This document shows, one piece after another, positions 12,129 through 23,667 of a DNA stretch of 64,000 nucleotides (its first letter is position 1; each line of letters begins with the position of its first letter). The stretch covers positions 992,001 to 1,056,000 of the forward strand of contig NC_088936.1 of the NCBI RefSeq assembly GCF_033473495.1, written 5' to 3'. This DNA comes from Cercospora beticola (lineage: Eukaryota > Ascomycota > Dothideomycetes > Mycosphaerellales > Mycosphaerellaceae). The translations under genes and the position numbers were made by a program. The notes under the pieces are model-generated. The model was not told the origin of the DNA and made no database searches. It was given only the letters and a program-made list of their open reading frames with translations.

Positions 12129-12832
12129 ATGAATGTGTTCTGAGGAAACACAAAGCTGTGTGTACTGGCTTGCGTGGGACAACGTAACCTTCACGATGAC
12201 CTAGGAAAGATCGGATGCACATGTCGCTCTGCCCATAACGCTCGGTACAACTAACCGCAGCCCTATGTATCACATAATCAGCAAGGCTTTGAGTCAGGAC
12301 CGTTTCTTCCGCCAAGGGAACATACAAATCCAGATGCCTCCCGCATAAACAGGAACAAGCCGGATCAATATCGGGACACTTGAGTAGCGTTCCAGCCAAA
12401 CTGTATTCGCGAGTGATACGACAAGGGAATCAAAAGATCAGTAATCGCGCCCTTTTTGTTTCGTGCCATGGGGAAACGCAAAAGCACCCAGACCGTCATG
12501 CGTGGAGAGAAAAAGATTGCAGTCGCTTCGCAAACATGATCAGGATTTCTGCCACAGCATCAACACTCAGTATCAGGGTCGCACGATCATCACTCTACCT
12601 ATGGTGCAACACCTTGGACTTAGTGCGCGTTCGATGACACCGAATAGCAAATTGGGGTTTCTCAAGCTACGCCAGGATCCCATGCCACCATAATTCGAAA
12701 CCGGAGGACTCGGGCACGCTGGACGAGGTCTATGTATACATTTGAGTTGTGCTCACGCAACTTCTCATTGCTACACCTTCCTTGTTCATTCGCTCTTTTG
12801 CATAACACATATGATTCAAGACTTTCGTTAAC
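12129..12832. other. Intergenic, no supported gene
   Basis: A 118-codon minus-strand frame (12043-12399) overlaps the end of the HET gene and matches nothing I recognise. The rest is the promoter side of the glucanase gene. No clear TATA element was found. Confidence 0.4.
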
Positions 12833-15484
12833 ATGCAGTCTCTTTTATTCTATTCATTGTCTCTATTGAGTACATTCCAGAGTACTTTTGCTTCTCCGCT
12901 GCTCAGCATCAATGGCCTCCAGCAATGGCCCAACGCGACTGGACCACAGGTATGTTGCAGCAGTGTTCACGAAACTTTGTGATAGACTGACAATTGCTGT
13001 CAGTACGGCGGAACTCCGGATCCACGATGCCAGTACTGGATGGAAGACATTCAGCATCAAGGAATCGCAGCGTTCAACCGCAACCCTTCGAATTACACAG
13101 TCTTCCGAAATGTGAAAGATTACGGCGCGAAGGGTGACGGTCTCACAGATGACTCCAAAGCGATCAATGCAGCCATAACCGAAGGAGACCGCTGTGCGCC
13201 AGGCGTCTGCAACACCACTACGACTACCCCAGCGGTCGTCTACTTCCCTGCTGGAACTTATATGGTCAACGCGAGCATCGTCTCTTACTACTACACTCAG
13301 CTCATTGGAAACCCGAACTGCCCACCTGTCATTCGCGCAACGCCCAGCTTTCCCGCCGGCAGCTTTGTAGTGGATGGCAATCAGTACACCGACAAAGGTC
13401 TGGGCTACAAGCCGGTCGATACCTTTTGGAGACAAGTTCGTAACTTGATCATCGATACCACTTTGGTGCCAGCCAATACCTCTGTTACGGCGCTACACTG
13501 GCCGACAGGACAGGTCAACCAGGTATCGAACCTGGTCTTCAATCTCAGTGACGCGCCAGGAACACAGCATATTGGTATGCTGTGCGAAGAAGGCAGTGGC
13601 GGCCTGCTCACCGACCTGGTCTTCTATGGAGGCCTGATCGGGGCGAACATCGGCAACCAACAGTACACTGCTCGAAACTTGACTTTCAAGAACGTAGTCA
13701 CTGCTATCAACCAGTTATGGGACTGGGGTTGGACCTACAAGTCAATCACAATCGACAACTGCACTATTGGTCTCAACCTCTCCAACACTGATCAATTCGG
13801 TCTTACTACTGGCTCGATCAACTTCATCGACTCTTCGATCAGCAACACGGCTACTGGATTCATAACCGGTCGCAATGAGACATCTTCGCCTGCGAGTGCG
13901 AACACTTTGATCCTCGAGAACTTGCAGCTGGACAATGTTTCTGTCGTAGTTCAGGGACCTTCGGGGCCACGACTCCAGAATACTAACTACGTTGCCGGCT
14001 GGATTGATGGAAACGCATATCTTCCAAATGGACCCAACAGACTCGAACAAACCTTCCAACCAGATGCACGACCTGGCGTGCTTGTCCAGTCAGATGGCAA
14101 ATACTTCGAACGTTCGAAGCCGCAGTACGGAGAGTATCCGCTGTCTTGGTTCATCAGCGCTAGAGATGCTGGAGCCAAAGGAGACGGAAATGCTGACGAC
14201 ACGGTCGCGCTTCAGAATGCAATCAACCGTGCTGTGAATGAGCAGAAGATCCTCTACATTGATCACGGTGACTATCTGGTCTCTAGCACGCTTTACATTC
14301 CCGCAGGCTCAAAGATCGTCGGAGAGACATATTCCGTCATTCTCTCGTATGGATCGTACTTCGATGATATGGAGAACCCAAAGCCAGTCATCCAAATTGG
14401 CGCAAAAGGCGAGGCGGGTAGTATTGAGTGGAGTGATACTGTGATCAGCACTCAGGGCAGACAACGAGGTGCCATCATGTTTGAGTACAACTTGATCGCT
14501 CCTGCGGGCACACCAAGTGGTAAGTGAAGCGAAAGGCCGAAATTTGCAGAGACCATGGACAGTCACTAACACGGATCTTCAGGCCTGTGGGATGTACATG
14601 TCCGTATCGGAGGCTTCGCAGGCTCCAAGCTTCTGAAAGAAGACTGTCCCACGACTCCCAACACGACTGTGACAATCGATACTGTCGAGAACAACTGCAT
14701 CTCCGGCTACCTCTCCATGCACATCACGCCAGAATCTTCTGGTCTCTACCTCGAGAACGTCTGGGTGTGGATCGCCGACCACGATCTTGAAGACAATGCC
14801 AAAACTCGTGTGACAGTCTACGCCGGACGTGGACTCCTCGATGAATCTCAAGGCCCAGTTTGGATGATCGGAACTGGCGTCGAACATCACGTTCTGTATG
14901 AATATCAATTCGTCAACGCAAAGAATGTTTGGGCCGGATTGATTCAGACCGAGACTGCATACTACCAGCCAAATCCGAATGCGATTATTCCGTTCCCTGT
15001 AGTGGAAGAGTTGTACGATCCAGTGTTTGAGCAGCTCACTGTCAGAGATCCAATCCTGGAGAGGAAGAACTCTTCCCTGCCAACAGGACTCAACTCGACT
15101 ACAAGCTGGAATACCACCACCCCAAGCACTCGCAACAGTACCGCGATCAACATTCCCGCAGCAAATGGTTGGGGTCTTCGTGTCGTTGATTCGCATGATA
15201 TTCTCATCTACGGTGCTGGATTGTACTCTTTCTTCAACAACTACAACACTTCTTGCTCGGATCGTGGCAATGATTCCACATGCCAGAGCCGAGTGGTCAG
15301 CATTGAAGGCAGTTGCGACGTGTTGGTATACGGTCTGGCAACTGTGGGAGTACACTGGCCGATCACAGTGGATGGCGAGGATGTTGCGTATTATGCCGAC
15401 AACCAGGCTGGTTTCCCGCAGACTATTGCGATGTTTCAGAAAAGGAGCAGTGATGTGAGTGTTGAGATTAGTATAGGCAAATGA
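12833..15484 (+). CDS. GH55 exo-beta-1,3-glucanase, secreted
   Basis: Glycoside hydrolase family 55 protein of about 844 residues that should release glucose from beta-1,3-glucan outside the cell, for cell-wall turnover or for attack on other fungi. Three exons: 12833-12949, 13004-14519 and 14583-15484, with introns of 54 and 63 nt in consistent phase; the second contains a CTAAC branch site. Exon 1 encodes a signal peptide (MQSLLFYSLSLLSTFQSTFA). The two right-handed beta-helix halves typical of GH55 each open with the pectate-lyase-3 signature: YGAKGDGLTDD near residue 79 and AGAKGDGNADD near residue 427. There are many N-glycosylation sequons. A 337-codon minus-strand frame over the 3' half is an antisense shadow. 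Confidence 0.92.
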
Positions 15485-15698
15485 TGAGTGCAGTGCGAAC
15501 GTTGTAGGAAGCAGCTGCGGTGATAACAGCAGTGGTGGAAGGCGACCAATGCTAGGATTCTTTTCTGCTCGTCTGCTCAATGTCCGCGACAAAGACTCGT
15601 AAACCTGTTCTTATGCGCAGCTCAGTCGATGACAAAGACATCCGTAGAAAGTCCCAGACACTCCGACTTACAATTCAGTTCACTCCGACATCAGAGCC

Positions 15699-18600
15699 TT
15701 ACTCTGCCTCCACATGCTCACGTCCCTTCCTTCGACCCCGTGTTCTCTCACGGAATCCCAGTCGCTCAGGCATAACAACATCGATTCCAAACCTCCACTC
15801 TTCACTTTCTTGCTTGGCAAGCAAAGTCTCTGAAGACTCCGCTTCATCAGTAGCAGGTGCATCGCTGCTGTTGGACTTCTTGGTCTTACGCCACCACCCG
15901 AGACTAAACATCCAACCACTGAATAGCTCAAGTTGCTCTTGCTTACTCAGCGACAGAGCATTATCTGGTATGAGAGGGTCGGGTCCATCGCACAGATCTG
16001 ATCCGGCTAGCAGAGCCATCGTGCTGGCTATTGAGCACGGATTTCTTGGTAATGTGCGTCGCAAGTTTGTCAACCACCAAGCTCCGAGTCCGAGAGCTGT
16101 CATGGCCGCGAGCATGATTTGAAGGGCGAGCTTTGAAGTGGTGTTGACTTTCAATCGTGATCGCTGGACCCACATCGTCCCTTGCACCGTGTCGCTGTCG
16201 TCAGCGATCTGATCATCGGGACTGATAGGCTCGCGGAACTTCTTATCAATGACCAGGCACATGTATCTATTGTACAAGTTTTGTACTGCTCGACTGAGTG
16301 TGCCTCGATTTGCAGGCCCAGCCATATCTTCAAGGGCAGTCCCATTCGGCCCAAAGGTGACATGGTCGAAAAAAAGGTCAAGAGGTTGGTGGTTCTCGTA
16401 CATCAAGCTTTTGTTGAAGCGAGAGAGAGATCCACCAGGATCGGACAAGTAATGCTGCACCGGCCATGAGAAAGTCTCTCCGCCGTTCGTAACATTCATT
16501 AGATATGTTGTTGACTCGTGCAAGAACATATGCGGATTCCGTGTATCAACCAGTGGCCGCAGCGAGCCATTCCGGTAGTAGATGGAGTCGATGCTGACCA
16601 TTTCCAGCTTCTGCGAGCATAAGAGAGCTGTTATGTCGTTGTGTTTGGGGTCGAAACTCTCATTAGTTTTGACAAAGACTATGCCGATGGATGGACAACC
16701 TGGATGAGCATCCGGAGTTTGAACATGAACATCACGGTCTGCTTGTTCTCCTGCACCCACAATGTGTTCACCAAGCCGATTTTGCGCAGTTTCTGGCCCT
16801 GAATCCAAATGTAGATCCAGAAAGCGTCCCACGAAGCTCGGGTCTTCAATCCCCTCGAGGGGTACGCTGATGTTCGTAAAGCTGTCTGTGTCGTACTGTC
16901 CGCCACGATGGCAGCCTGGAGGCAATTCTGGAAGCACTTCAATCTTGATGACCCTCAATTTGTCGTCCTTAACAATGATGATGTTACCGTCGGGCACGAT
17001 CTTACAGTCCAACTGTGGACGGAGCGCATCCACCCGCATAGTATAGTTCCTCGTTCCTTCGACTACAACATACTCACCAGTCGGCGTCCGGATGTATCGT
17101 AACATGGGAAACACAGTGTTGTTCCAGATCGTTATGGGCATGGTATTCATCCCGTGCTGCACTTGATCCAACAGGACGCCTGCTCCATTATCGAAGTTGG
17201 TCCTCGTGATGTCCCAACGACTTTCCAAAGTGACTCTGACTGGTGAATCAAAAGTTACAGCGTGGTCTACAAATAGCAACCCAGATGCTACCACTGTGAG
17301 TGTACTCCCAGTCATGGCCGCAAAATTTGAGAACACCGAGGCAAAATTCTGTGCCCGGAACGATTGCATGATTGCCACCAATGGCATGCTTCCGAGTGGA
17401 TGGAAGTGAATGGACCTGCTTGCGGAAACGGCGCCTTTGCATAAGAGACTGAATGATGCCAATGACGAAACCAGAAAGTCAAAGTTGTTGAAACATGTAG
17501 CGATCAACAGCATCACGAGAGCTGTGGCGTAACGGGACACAATGCTAGCCGTGTCCTCGTTTGTAGATACATCAAGGATGCCGTTTCTAGCCACGGAAAT
17601 CCGATTGAGCACTTCGAGGACCACGATCATAGCCAAAGGCATCAAGAACATGAGGCTTATCATGGGGTATTTAGCTGCGAGAGGAGCCCACAGCTGCTGC
17701 TTCGACTTTGGGACTTCTCTCGCCAAGCCCAGCTCGGCGGGCGTGACTTCGATCTTACACTGGCGATGAGGCAGGACCGTGAACTTGTATTTGTCGAGCA
17801 ATGCGGTCAATTGGCTCGTACGTGACATTCCCGCGGTGCGAAGAATATCTTGTAGGTCTGAACTCGCCCGTAGTATCATTGCTCGAGTTGCGAGCGAGTC
17901 TGTATTGTCGGGAGGTTGGACGGATGACATGGTGAGAACGAGGCACAACGTGCACAAGACCACCATCAGAAAACCTGTCGTCATGATGCTCATCGATGTC
18001 AGACCAATACGAAGGCGTTCTTTCTCGTAGATTGCGCGCCCTTCTGACAGGATATCGGTCGTCCTGAGGTACGACTTGTGCATGAAGTGGGTCGACATGC
18101 CGGCGTAGCACAGAGTAGCAGCCTTCTGCAGGCTCTCCGGTGACAACAGAGGTTGCATTGAGTTGTTGTGGCCCAAAGTTTGCTGCAATAATGAGTAAAA
18201 AGAGCGAGCACCGGATCCTTGGTATCCGCCCGTTTCAGTGACGAATTCGTCGGATTCGAAAGGCAGGTTGCTGGCCTCCATCAACGCTCCGTACAGTATT
18301 TCACCAAGCATGACCCCTGTGTGGTCCTCCAGGTGCCGCTCGTCTGTCAAGGACCCCAGCATGTAGGTATCGCTATGAGGATCATGAGTTACATTTGCCC
18401 GACTGATGGTGTAATCGACTTTGCAAATCACGGCGGCGGAAAGTGGTTCGTGCAATATGACATTATACGTAGGTTGTTTGGCCCCCGCTTCTTGCTCGAC
18501 TTCTTGTCCAGAGGCAAGTCTCGATGTGACGGTTCCAGTCACCAAAGCATAGCGAAGATTATCTATTGTGCTCGCATCTAGCCCGAAGTCTTCGACGTAC

Positions 18601-19826
18601 TCGCCACGCATGCCCACGTTGGAGCAATTGACCCTCTCCCAGACGTAGATGAAGTGCGGATCCTTACAAGCCTTAGATTCGCAAACCCGAGTCGTCTTTT
18701 CGTAGTCGAATCTAATCTTGTCCTGATGCTCGAAGCCCACAGAGCAAGTCTCGCTGCGAAGTGCAATGTTCTGATGGTCCTGCTCCTTTGTGAGATCTGG
18801 TTCTGCTATCTCACAAGAGATCTGCGGCTCGAAGACATCTACCTCTGTAGAAACGGTACGAACAGCAGTGTCGTCGTCAAGCTCAAAGCACTGGAAAGTA
18901 CGCAATTCTACTACAGTCTTCGGCGTTTCAACGTCGCCGCGCAGTATGCCGTAGTACGTTTGCACACAACTTGCTCCCACGGCGCGGTATATTGGTTCTT
19001 TTTCGTCGAAAATTGGCTCAAATTGCACGTAGTTCCAGAATTCTTTGCCATCAAAACTTGTGCTTAGCTTGATAGAGCGTGTATCTTGCAGAATAGTTGG
19101 TTTGAGTACGAAAAGACCAGTGGAGAACAACACAATGAGCTTTAATATCGCAAATCCGCAGATCGATGCGATCACCGCTGTATGTCGGTATCGAATTGCT
19201 TTAATAAGACTCGTTGCTTGTAAAGGGGAGATGTAGTCCAATAGGATACTACGGTCCGCACTGACTGAGCCGTCATAAAGCTCCCTCCAAGGTTGCAGCA
19301 TCTTGCACTGGTAGTCAACTTGCCTCCACAGACTGATGACTACGACAAGTACAGCTGTAGGCGCGTAGGTCCACGCGTACTGTTTAGACCCTGATGTAAC
19401 GTGGAAACCGTTCCGGGACTGGTCCAGGGACCACAGGCTGAGGAGAGACACTGCCATAGCAACAAACACAGCAATGAACAGGCACAACGTGCTTTTCCGG
19501 GTCCAAAACGGCTCCCGGGTTTTGTGTAAGTCCCGCGAGTTTACGCGTTTCTCGTTTAGTGTCATAAGCTCTGTATTGACTCCTGCTCGGCTCAGGTCCT
19601 GGTCGATCGCACCGCCAATGTTGCTTTCTTGTGGCACATGGCTGAGCCCCAGAAACTCATCCTCATCGTGCTCATGGGTGTTTCGCTTTACATGAGCCAC
19701 TAGCTCGTCACCACCTGAGTCCGTAGGTCTCGTTGAAAGCGGCTTTCTGCGCATAACTGGGTGACAGTCGCTCGGATGGTCATTTTGTGCAGGATTCAGC
19801 CCGCCTTGATGGTGAGGGGCAGCCAT
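15699..19826 (-). CDS. DUF3433 multi-spanning membrane protein
   Basis: Large fungal membrane protein of about 1375 residues with two DUF3433-type halves. The first has a transmembrane segment near residues 112-133 (LCLFIAVFVAMAVSLLSLW), then the typical block PTAVLVVVISLWRQVDYQ followed by LQPWREL. The second has repeated hydrophobic helices (ALVMLLIATCFNNFDFL, STLTVVASGLLFVDH) and one near the C-terminus (LALQIMLAAMTALGLGAWWL). Long extracellular-looking segments with sequons lie between them. The function of DUF3433 is unknown. The frame stays open to 19970, but the ATG at 19826 (MAAPHHQGG) has the better context and removes an unlikely extension. It converges on the glucanase gene, 214 bases apart. 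Confidence 0.85.
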   Translation of the reverse strand: MAAPHHQGGLNPAQNDHPSDCHPVMRRKPLSTRPTDSGGDELVAHVKRNTHEHDEDEFLGLSHVPQESNIGGAIDQDLSRAGVNTELMTLNEKRVNSRDLHKTREPFWTRKSTLCLFIAVFVAMAVSLLSLWSLDQSRNGFHVTSGSKQYAWTYAPTAVLVVVISLWRQVDYQCKMLQPWRELYDGSVSADRSILLDYISPLQATSLIKAIRYRHTAVIASICGFAILKLIVLFSTGLFVLKPTILQDTRSIKLSTSFDGKEFWNYVQFEPIFDEKEPIYRAVGASCVQTYYGILRGDVETPKTVVELRTFQCFELDDDTAVRTVSTEVDVFEPQISCEIAEPDLTKEQDHQNIALRSETCSVGFEHQDKIRFDYEKTTRVCESKACKDPHFIYVWERVNCSNVGMRGEYVEDFGLDASTIDNLRYALVTGTVTSRLASGQEVEQEAGAKQPTYNVILHEPLSAAVICKVDYTISRANVTHDPHSDTYMLGSLTDERHLEDHTGVMLGEILYGALMEASNLPFESDEFVTETGGYQGSGARSFYSLLQQTLGHNNSMQPLLSPESLQKAATLCYAGMSTHFMHKSYLRTTDILSEGRAIYEKERLRIGLTSMSIMTTGFLMVVLCTLCLVLTMSSVQPPDNTDSLATRAMILRASSDLQDILRTAGMSRTSQLTALLDKYKFTVLPHRQCKIEVTPAELGLAREVPKSKQQLWAPLAAKYPMISLMFLMPLAMIVVLEVLNRISVARNGILDVSTNEDTASIVSRYATALVMLLIATCFNNFDFLVSSLASFSLLCKGAVSASRSIHFHPLGSMPLVAIMQSFRAQNFASVFSNFAAMTGSTLTVVASGLLFVDHAVTFDSPVRVTLESRWDITRTNFDNGAGVLLDQVQHGMNTMPITIWNNTVFPMLRYIRTPTGEYVVVEGTRNYTMRVDALRPQLDCKIVPDGNIIIVKDDKLRVIKIEVLPELPPGCHRGGQYDTDSFTNISVPLEGIEDPSFVGRFLDLHLDSGPETAQNRLGEHIVGAGEQADRDVHVQTPDAHPGCPSIGIVFVKTNESFDPKHNDITALLCSQKLEMVSIDSIYYRNGSLRPLVDTRNPHMFLHESTTYLMNVTNGGETFSWPVQHYLSDPGGSLSRFNKSLMYENHQPLDLFFDHVTFGPNGTALEDMAGPANRGTLSRAVQNLYNRYMCLVIDKKFREPISPDDQIADDSDTVQGTMWVQRSRLKVNTTSKLALQIMLAAMTALGLGAWWLTNLRRTLPRNPCSIASTMALLAGSDLCDGPDPLIPDNALSLSKQEQLELFSGWMFSLGWWRKTKKSNSSDAPATDEAESSETLLAKQESEEWRFGIDVVMPERLGFRERTRGRRKGREHVEAE

Positions 19827-20990
19827 TTGATAACATCTGGCAGTGAACGAGCAGGCTCTGAGCGTTGCAGAACCAAGTATATGGGTGGCGTGTGCAGGAA
19901 TCGTCGTCGATTGAGTTGCTGCCCGAGTCTGCTGCTGAGATCGCTGTGCTTCAGATGCGCTGAGCGACAACGAGTAGAGGGAATTCTAGCTTGCAAAAGA
20001 ATCGGAATACGAGATGAGACAGCTAGCGCTTGATGCTGGACTGAAGGATTCGACGCAAATGAAGGTCTGGCAGCAGTGCGCTGTGCCACGGCCTGCAACC
20101 TCATTTTGTATGGGTGTGCAATGGTGCACAAGGCTGAGATGTTGTGGCTCCAGGCAACCTCGGGGCGAGTATACATTCCATTAGGTGACAAGACCAATGC
20201 AGTGGTTTCTGCCGCTACTGAAAGAGCTTCTCTGAGCCTCGCGTGCCATATTGTGTCTAGTGGGGATAGCACGTAGCCACAGGGAGCAGCCAGAGAATCA
20301 CGATCTGAGATGATGTCAAAGAGAACTAAGCTGCAATCACAGACCGCTGAACTTGAAACTTGGTATCAGCAGAGCATGCGGTGCGACGAGGCATGCGTAC
20401 AATCAGCCCTCTGCGGTGCGGCTGATTGAGTGCCTGCAAGATGGGCATATTCATCGCTCGAACGCGCAAAATGTATCTGCTCCCGTGCAGCAAAGGTGCA
20501 ATGAGTGAACGAACGAGCAGAAGCGGCCACTGTGTAAGCAGATGAGAGGCCATGGAAGGGACGCAGGGACGTTGCGGATCCTGGCTTGGCATTATGCCTA
20601 AGGCATTACAACACCTTGCAACATTGTCTCGCGAGTCGCCCTCCATAGAAAGCCACTTCCGCCGTGACACATCATCGCTCCTTTCACCTAAGACGAGCTG
20701 AGAAGGATGCATGACCTACCTCCTTAGGGTATACTCTATGCTCAAGTCACCAGTCCACCGGCGTTCCTGGTTTGGAAGCATAATATCTATCTCCACAATC
20801 GAAAATCCCGGCCGCAGCGATTAGAGCTGCAGGAAAGTTGAAGACACAATGAGCGGATCGAGAGGACTTGGTGAGAATGACAGATGTGACAGAGAACGTT
20901 TCTTGCTCATTGAACAGTGGTCGAGATTGCGGTACGCTTGCTCATTGCTTGAGCTATTGTGCAGCCCTGTTCGGTCTCATGATTAAACAC
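19827..20990. other. Intergenic, no supported gene
   Basis: This carries the upstream region of the DUF3433 gene and the 3' flank of the OPI3-like gene. Frames of 128-158 codons on the minus strand have low-complexity, arginine- and serine-rich translations with no domain. Nothing else was recognised. Confidence 0.4.
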
Positions 20991-21823
20991 TCAATCTTCC
21001 TTCACCTCAGCAGCACGCTTCCTATCCGCATACATCTCGCTCGTCACCTTATCCTCGATCATACCAGTAACGTTGAAAACCACGAATGTCCAGACCGCCA
21101 GAACCAGTCCTGCCGGTTTTGCCGTCCAAATGGCACTTCCCAAATAGGAGATGGCCTTGCCATTGTACATCGGCGATGCAATGAGCCCATAGGGAAATGA
21201 CTCTACGTATTCGAGAGGACCGAAGAAATGATCGCCATGATAGATCCCTTTCCAGCCCAGTGCCCACATGGCCGAAAAGTGGATTATATTTCCGCCAATC
21301 CAGCAGCACATGGCGATCAACCTAAAGAATGTGTGATCCATGAGAGACGAAGATGGTTGACGACGAAGGGCGTACTCGAGACTGAGCCAGTGGTCAACAT
21401 TGTGCTGCTCACGGGAGTGCGATATTTGGCAAAGTGTGCAAGAGATCTACCTTGAATCACGAATGACAGCCATCAGAAGACAGGTCAATGCCCAAGCGAT
21501 ATAGGCACGTGTAGCATTGCCGTTAGCAAGCCTGGTCAAAGTCTTGCTCCGACGCTCTTCTGCTGCTCAGCACGATGTGTGAGGCTGGAGCGATGACACC
21601 GTACGAGCTCACCTAGTCTGGAGACGAAACTGGATGATCGAACCTTTTAGCATTGAAGTATGCTGTCACATTCTCAGATGTACTCACATCCAACATGCTG
21701 GCACGCACGCTATGGCGACGAACGAGACTGTCGATGATGATTAGCTTATCGGTGCACAAGCAAGAATAAGTTGGATGCAGACGGACGACAAAAGGATTGC
21801 TCGTTGAACTCAATGGCAGACAT
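20991..21823 (-). CDS. OPI3-like phospholipid N-methyltransferase
   Basis: Membrane enzyme of the class II PEMT/OPI3 family, which methylates phosphatidyl-N-methylethanolamine toward phosphatidylcholine in the ER using SAM. My model has five exons: 21823 to about 21790, 21727-21688, 21629-21613 (17 nt), 21559-21451 and 21381-20991, giving about 196 residues (yeast Opi3 has 206). Joined exons read FVAIACVPACW, then FVSRLEERRSKTLTRL, matching the family's N-terminal W-N-I-V-A-R-L-E and K-T-L-T blocks. Next come HGDHFFGPLEYVESFPYG, ASPMYNGKAISYLGSA and KPAGLVLAVW. The first donor is weak and uncertain by 3 nt. The sequence is divergent, so it may be an accessory paralogue rather than the housekeeping enzyme. 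It lies just downstream of the MFS gene, on the same strand. Confidence 0.7.
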
Positions 21824-21884
21824 AATGCGGAGTGAAAACTGCGGTGAACCCCCCAGAGTTCCTCTATGCAGCCATGCGTAAGTG

Positions 21885-21890
21885 TATATA
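21885..21890 (-). promoter_or_regulatory. TATA-like element before the OPI3-like gene
   Basis: TATATA lies 62 nt upstream of the proposed ATG at 21823, a usual distance for a core promoter element, and supports that start. Confidence 0.35.
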
Positions 21891-22035
21891 TCTGTACGGG
21901 AGAATGTTGAGAGCCTTAGGCAGCCGTTTTGGGATTCTTGGCAATCACATGTAGACGGAGACGTTCGCACTTCGCGCCATCGGGTTTGCCTCCACACACC
22001 ACACCTCCCACCCGCATCGCCTTCCTGACGACATA

Positions 22036-23667
22036 TCATAACACCCGCAGCTCAGTCTCGGGTGAGTGTGCATCACACTGCGGGTCTTCATCCTCCACAA
22101 GTGGATTGTTTGAGATGCATACGCTGCCGACCACGCCCAAAATGGCGAATGCAGTATACATCATCCACACGCGGTCGAGGCTGCGGGCCATCGAAGTTCG
22201 GAGGGCGTGAACCTGCTCCGCAGACCCGGAGAAGCTCAGAATTATCGTCACGTCATGGCTCAAGCTGTGTGCCGTCTCAGTGGGGACGCCTTGTGCCACC
22301 AGCGCCCGAGTCCGCGCCTCCAGAGCGCTCTGTAGGACGACTTGTCCGAGCGTCAGACTGATCGCCGAGCTCAAGGTGCGGAGGAAGACATAGAATCCAT
22401 AGGCACGCGGGATATCTGCGTGCGATATGGACGTTTGCAAGCCCATTAACGGTGCCTGGAACAGAGGCGAAATGCCCATGGCCGCACTCAGCTGCGATAC
22501 CACCAGCCGCCACACGCTGATCTTGACTGCCAGGCCAATGAACAAGCCTGTTCCGAGCGCAAGTGCTGCTGCGGCCACGATGATGAGAGTACGGACGCGC
22601 TGCGTTCGCTGGATGACGAGAGCGGCGCAGATGCCAGCAACAATTGTCGGCACCGCGATAACTAGTGTCCAGCATCCCACGGCAAAGGCATCCAAGTCGA
22701 GCACCAGGGACAGATAAACGGGAAGGTAGAATATGCAACCAATGTACGTGACGCCGTGCGAGGCACACACGCCGAGGCACGCCGCGCTGGACCGCGCACG
22801 AAACAGTGCGAGTGGGACGATGGGATGGCGGACCTGGGTCTGCTCAACAGCAAATGTCGCCAGAGCCGCAATACCGCCGAGCAAGAGCGTCAATGTCCTT
22901 GCCGATTGCCATGTGGTGGAGCCACCGGACTGGAGCCCGAGCAGCAAGAGGAGTGTACCGCCAGTGATCAGCAGCATCCCGAGCCAGTCCACTGTGCGCA
23001 GCTTCGACCAGTCCGAGCCACTTCCAGCTCCTTGATAGCCCACTATGAGCAATACGAGTGCAACCGCACACACGGGAAGGTTGATCCAGAAACACCAGCG
23101 CCAGTTGGCATACTTCGTGAGCACCCCGCCGAGGAGCGGCCCAAAGGCAGCTCCCATGCAGCTGACGCCCGAGTACATGGCAATGTAGAGGCCTCGCTCG
23201 CGAATGGTGAACAGATCTGCCATGCTGACGTTGGTCACCACCGTGAACGCACCTTCACCGATGCCCTGTATTGCACGGCCCATGATGAGGATCATGGAGT
23301 TGCGGGCGCACGCCGAGATTAGACTGCCAACGAGAAAGAGGCCCAGACCAGCAAGCATGACGCTCTTTTTTCCCAAGACCTCCGACACAGGCTCCCACAC
23401 AGGCATTAGGCATGCGCATCCCAGCAGATATGACGAACCGACCCATGCATATTCCGTCGCTGACATCGCAAAGCTGTCCGAGACGAAAGGAAGAGCGACA
23501 CCGATGATCACCGAGTCCATCGATACCAGAGCCCCACCAGCACAAATTGCCAGCATGATCATCCAAATGCGATTTCGTCCCGGTTCTGAACCAGGTCTCG
23601 ACGCTTTCTTCAGGCTGAGGCGGGTCATCTTGCAGGGTGTATAGCGCTCAGAGCTACTCGTGGCCAT
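22036..23667 (-). CDS. MFS transporter, DHA2 (14-helix) drug:H+ antiporter type
   Basis: Plasma-membrane exporter of about 543 residues with many hydrophobic helices. The DHA2 N-terminal pattern is present (SMDSVIIGVALPFVSDSF, then YAWVGSSYLLGCACLMPVW), followed by the motif A region (SEVLGKKSVMLAG), the motif B region (GRAIQGIGEGAFT) and antiporter motif C (GAAFGPLLGGVLTKYANWRW). Transporters of this type commonly sit in PKS clusters and export the product; that role is inferred from position. The frame is open to 23880, but the ATG at 23667 (MATSSSERY) gives the expected short cytosolic N-terminus. No introns are needed. It points the same way as the OPI3-like and GNAT genes and away from the PKS. 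Confidence 0.9.
   Translation of the reverse strand: MATSSSERYTPCKMTRLSLKKASRPGSEPGRNRIWMIMLAICAGGALVSMDSVIIGVALPFVSDSFAMSATEYAWVGSSYLLGCACLMPVWEPVSEVLGKKSVMLAGLGLFLVGSLISACARNSMILIMGRAIQGIGEGAFTVVTNVSMADLFTIRERGLYIAMYSGVSCMGAAFGPLLGGVLTKYANWRWCFWINLPVCAVALVLLIVGYQGAGSGSDWSKLRTVDWLGMLLITGGTLLLLLGLQSGGSTTWQSARTLTLLLGGIAALATFAVEQTQVRHPIVPLALFRARSSAACLGVCASHGVTYIGCIFYLPVYLSLVLDLDAFAVGCWTLVIAVPTIVAGICAALVIQRTQRVRTLIIVAAAALALGTGLFIGLAVKISVWRLVVSQLSAAMGISPLFQAPLMGLQTSISHADIPRAYGFYVFLRTLSSAISLTLGQVVLQSALEARTRALVAQGVPTETAHSLSHDVTIILSFSGSAEQVHALRTSMARSLDRVWMMYTAFAILGVVGSVCISNNPLVEDEDPQCDAHSPETELRVL

Noticed and set aside
12043..12399. 118-codon minus-strand frame after the first HET gene
   Set aside because: It overlaps the HET coding end, and no domain, signal peptide or splice support was found.
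14579..15592. 337-codon minus-strand frame
   Set aside because: It is antisense to GH55 exon 3, whose domain motifs and splice phases are certain; the antisense translation has no domain.
21541..21690. Frameshift pseudogene reading of the OPI3-like gene
   Set aside because: A 17-nt microexon with proper splice sites restores both phase and conserved residues, so decay need not be assumed.
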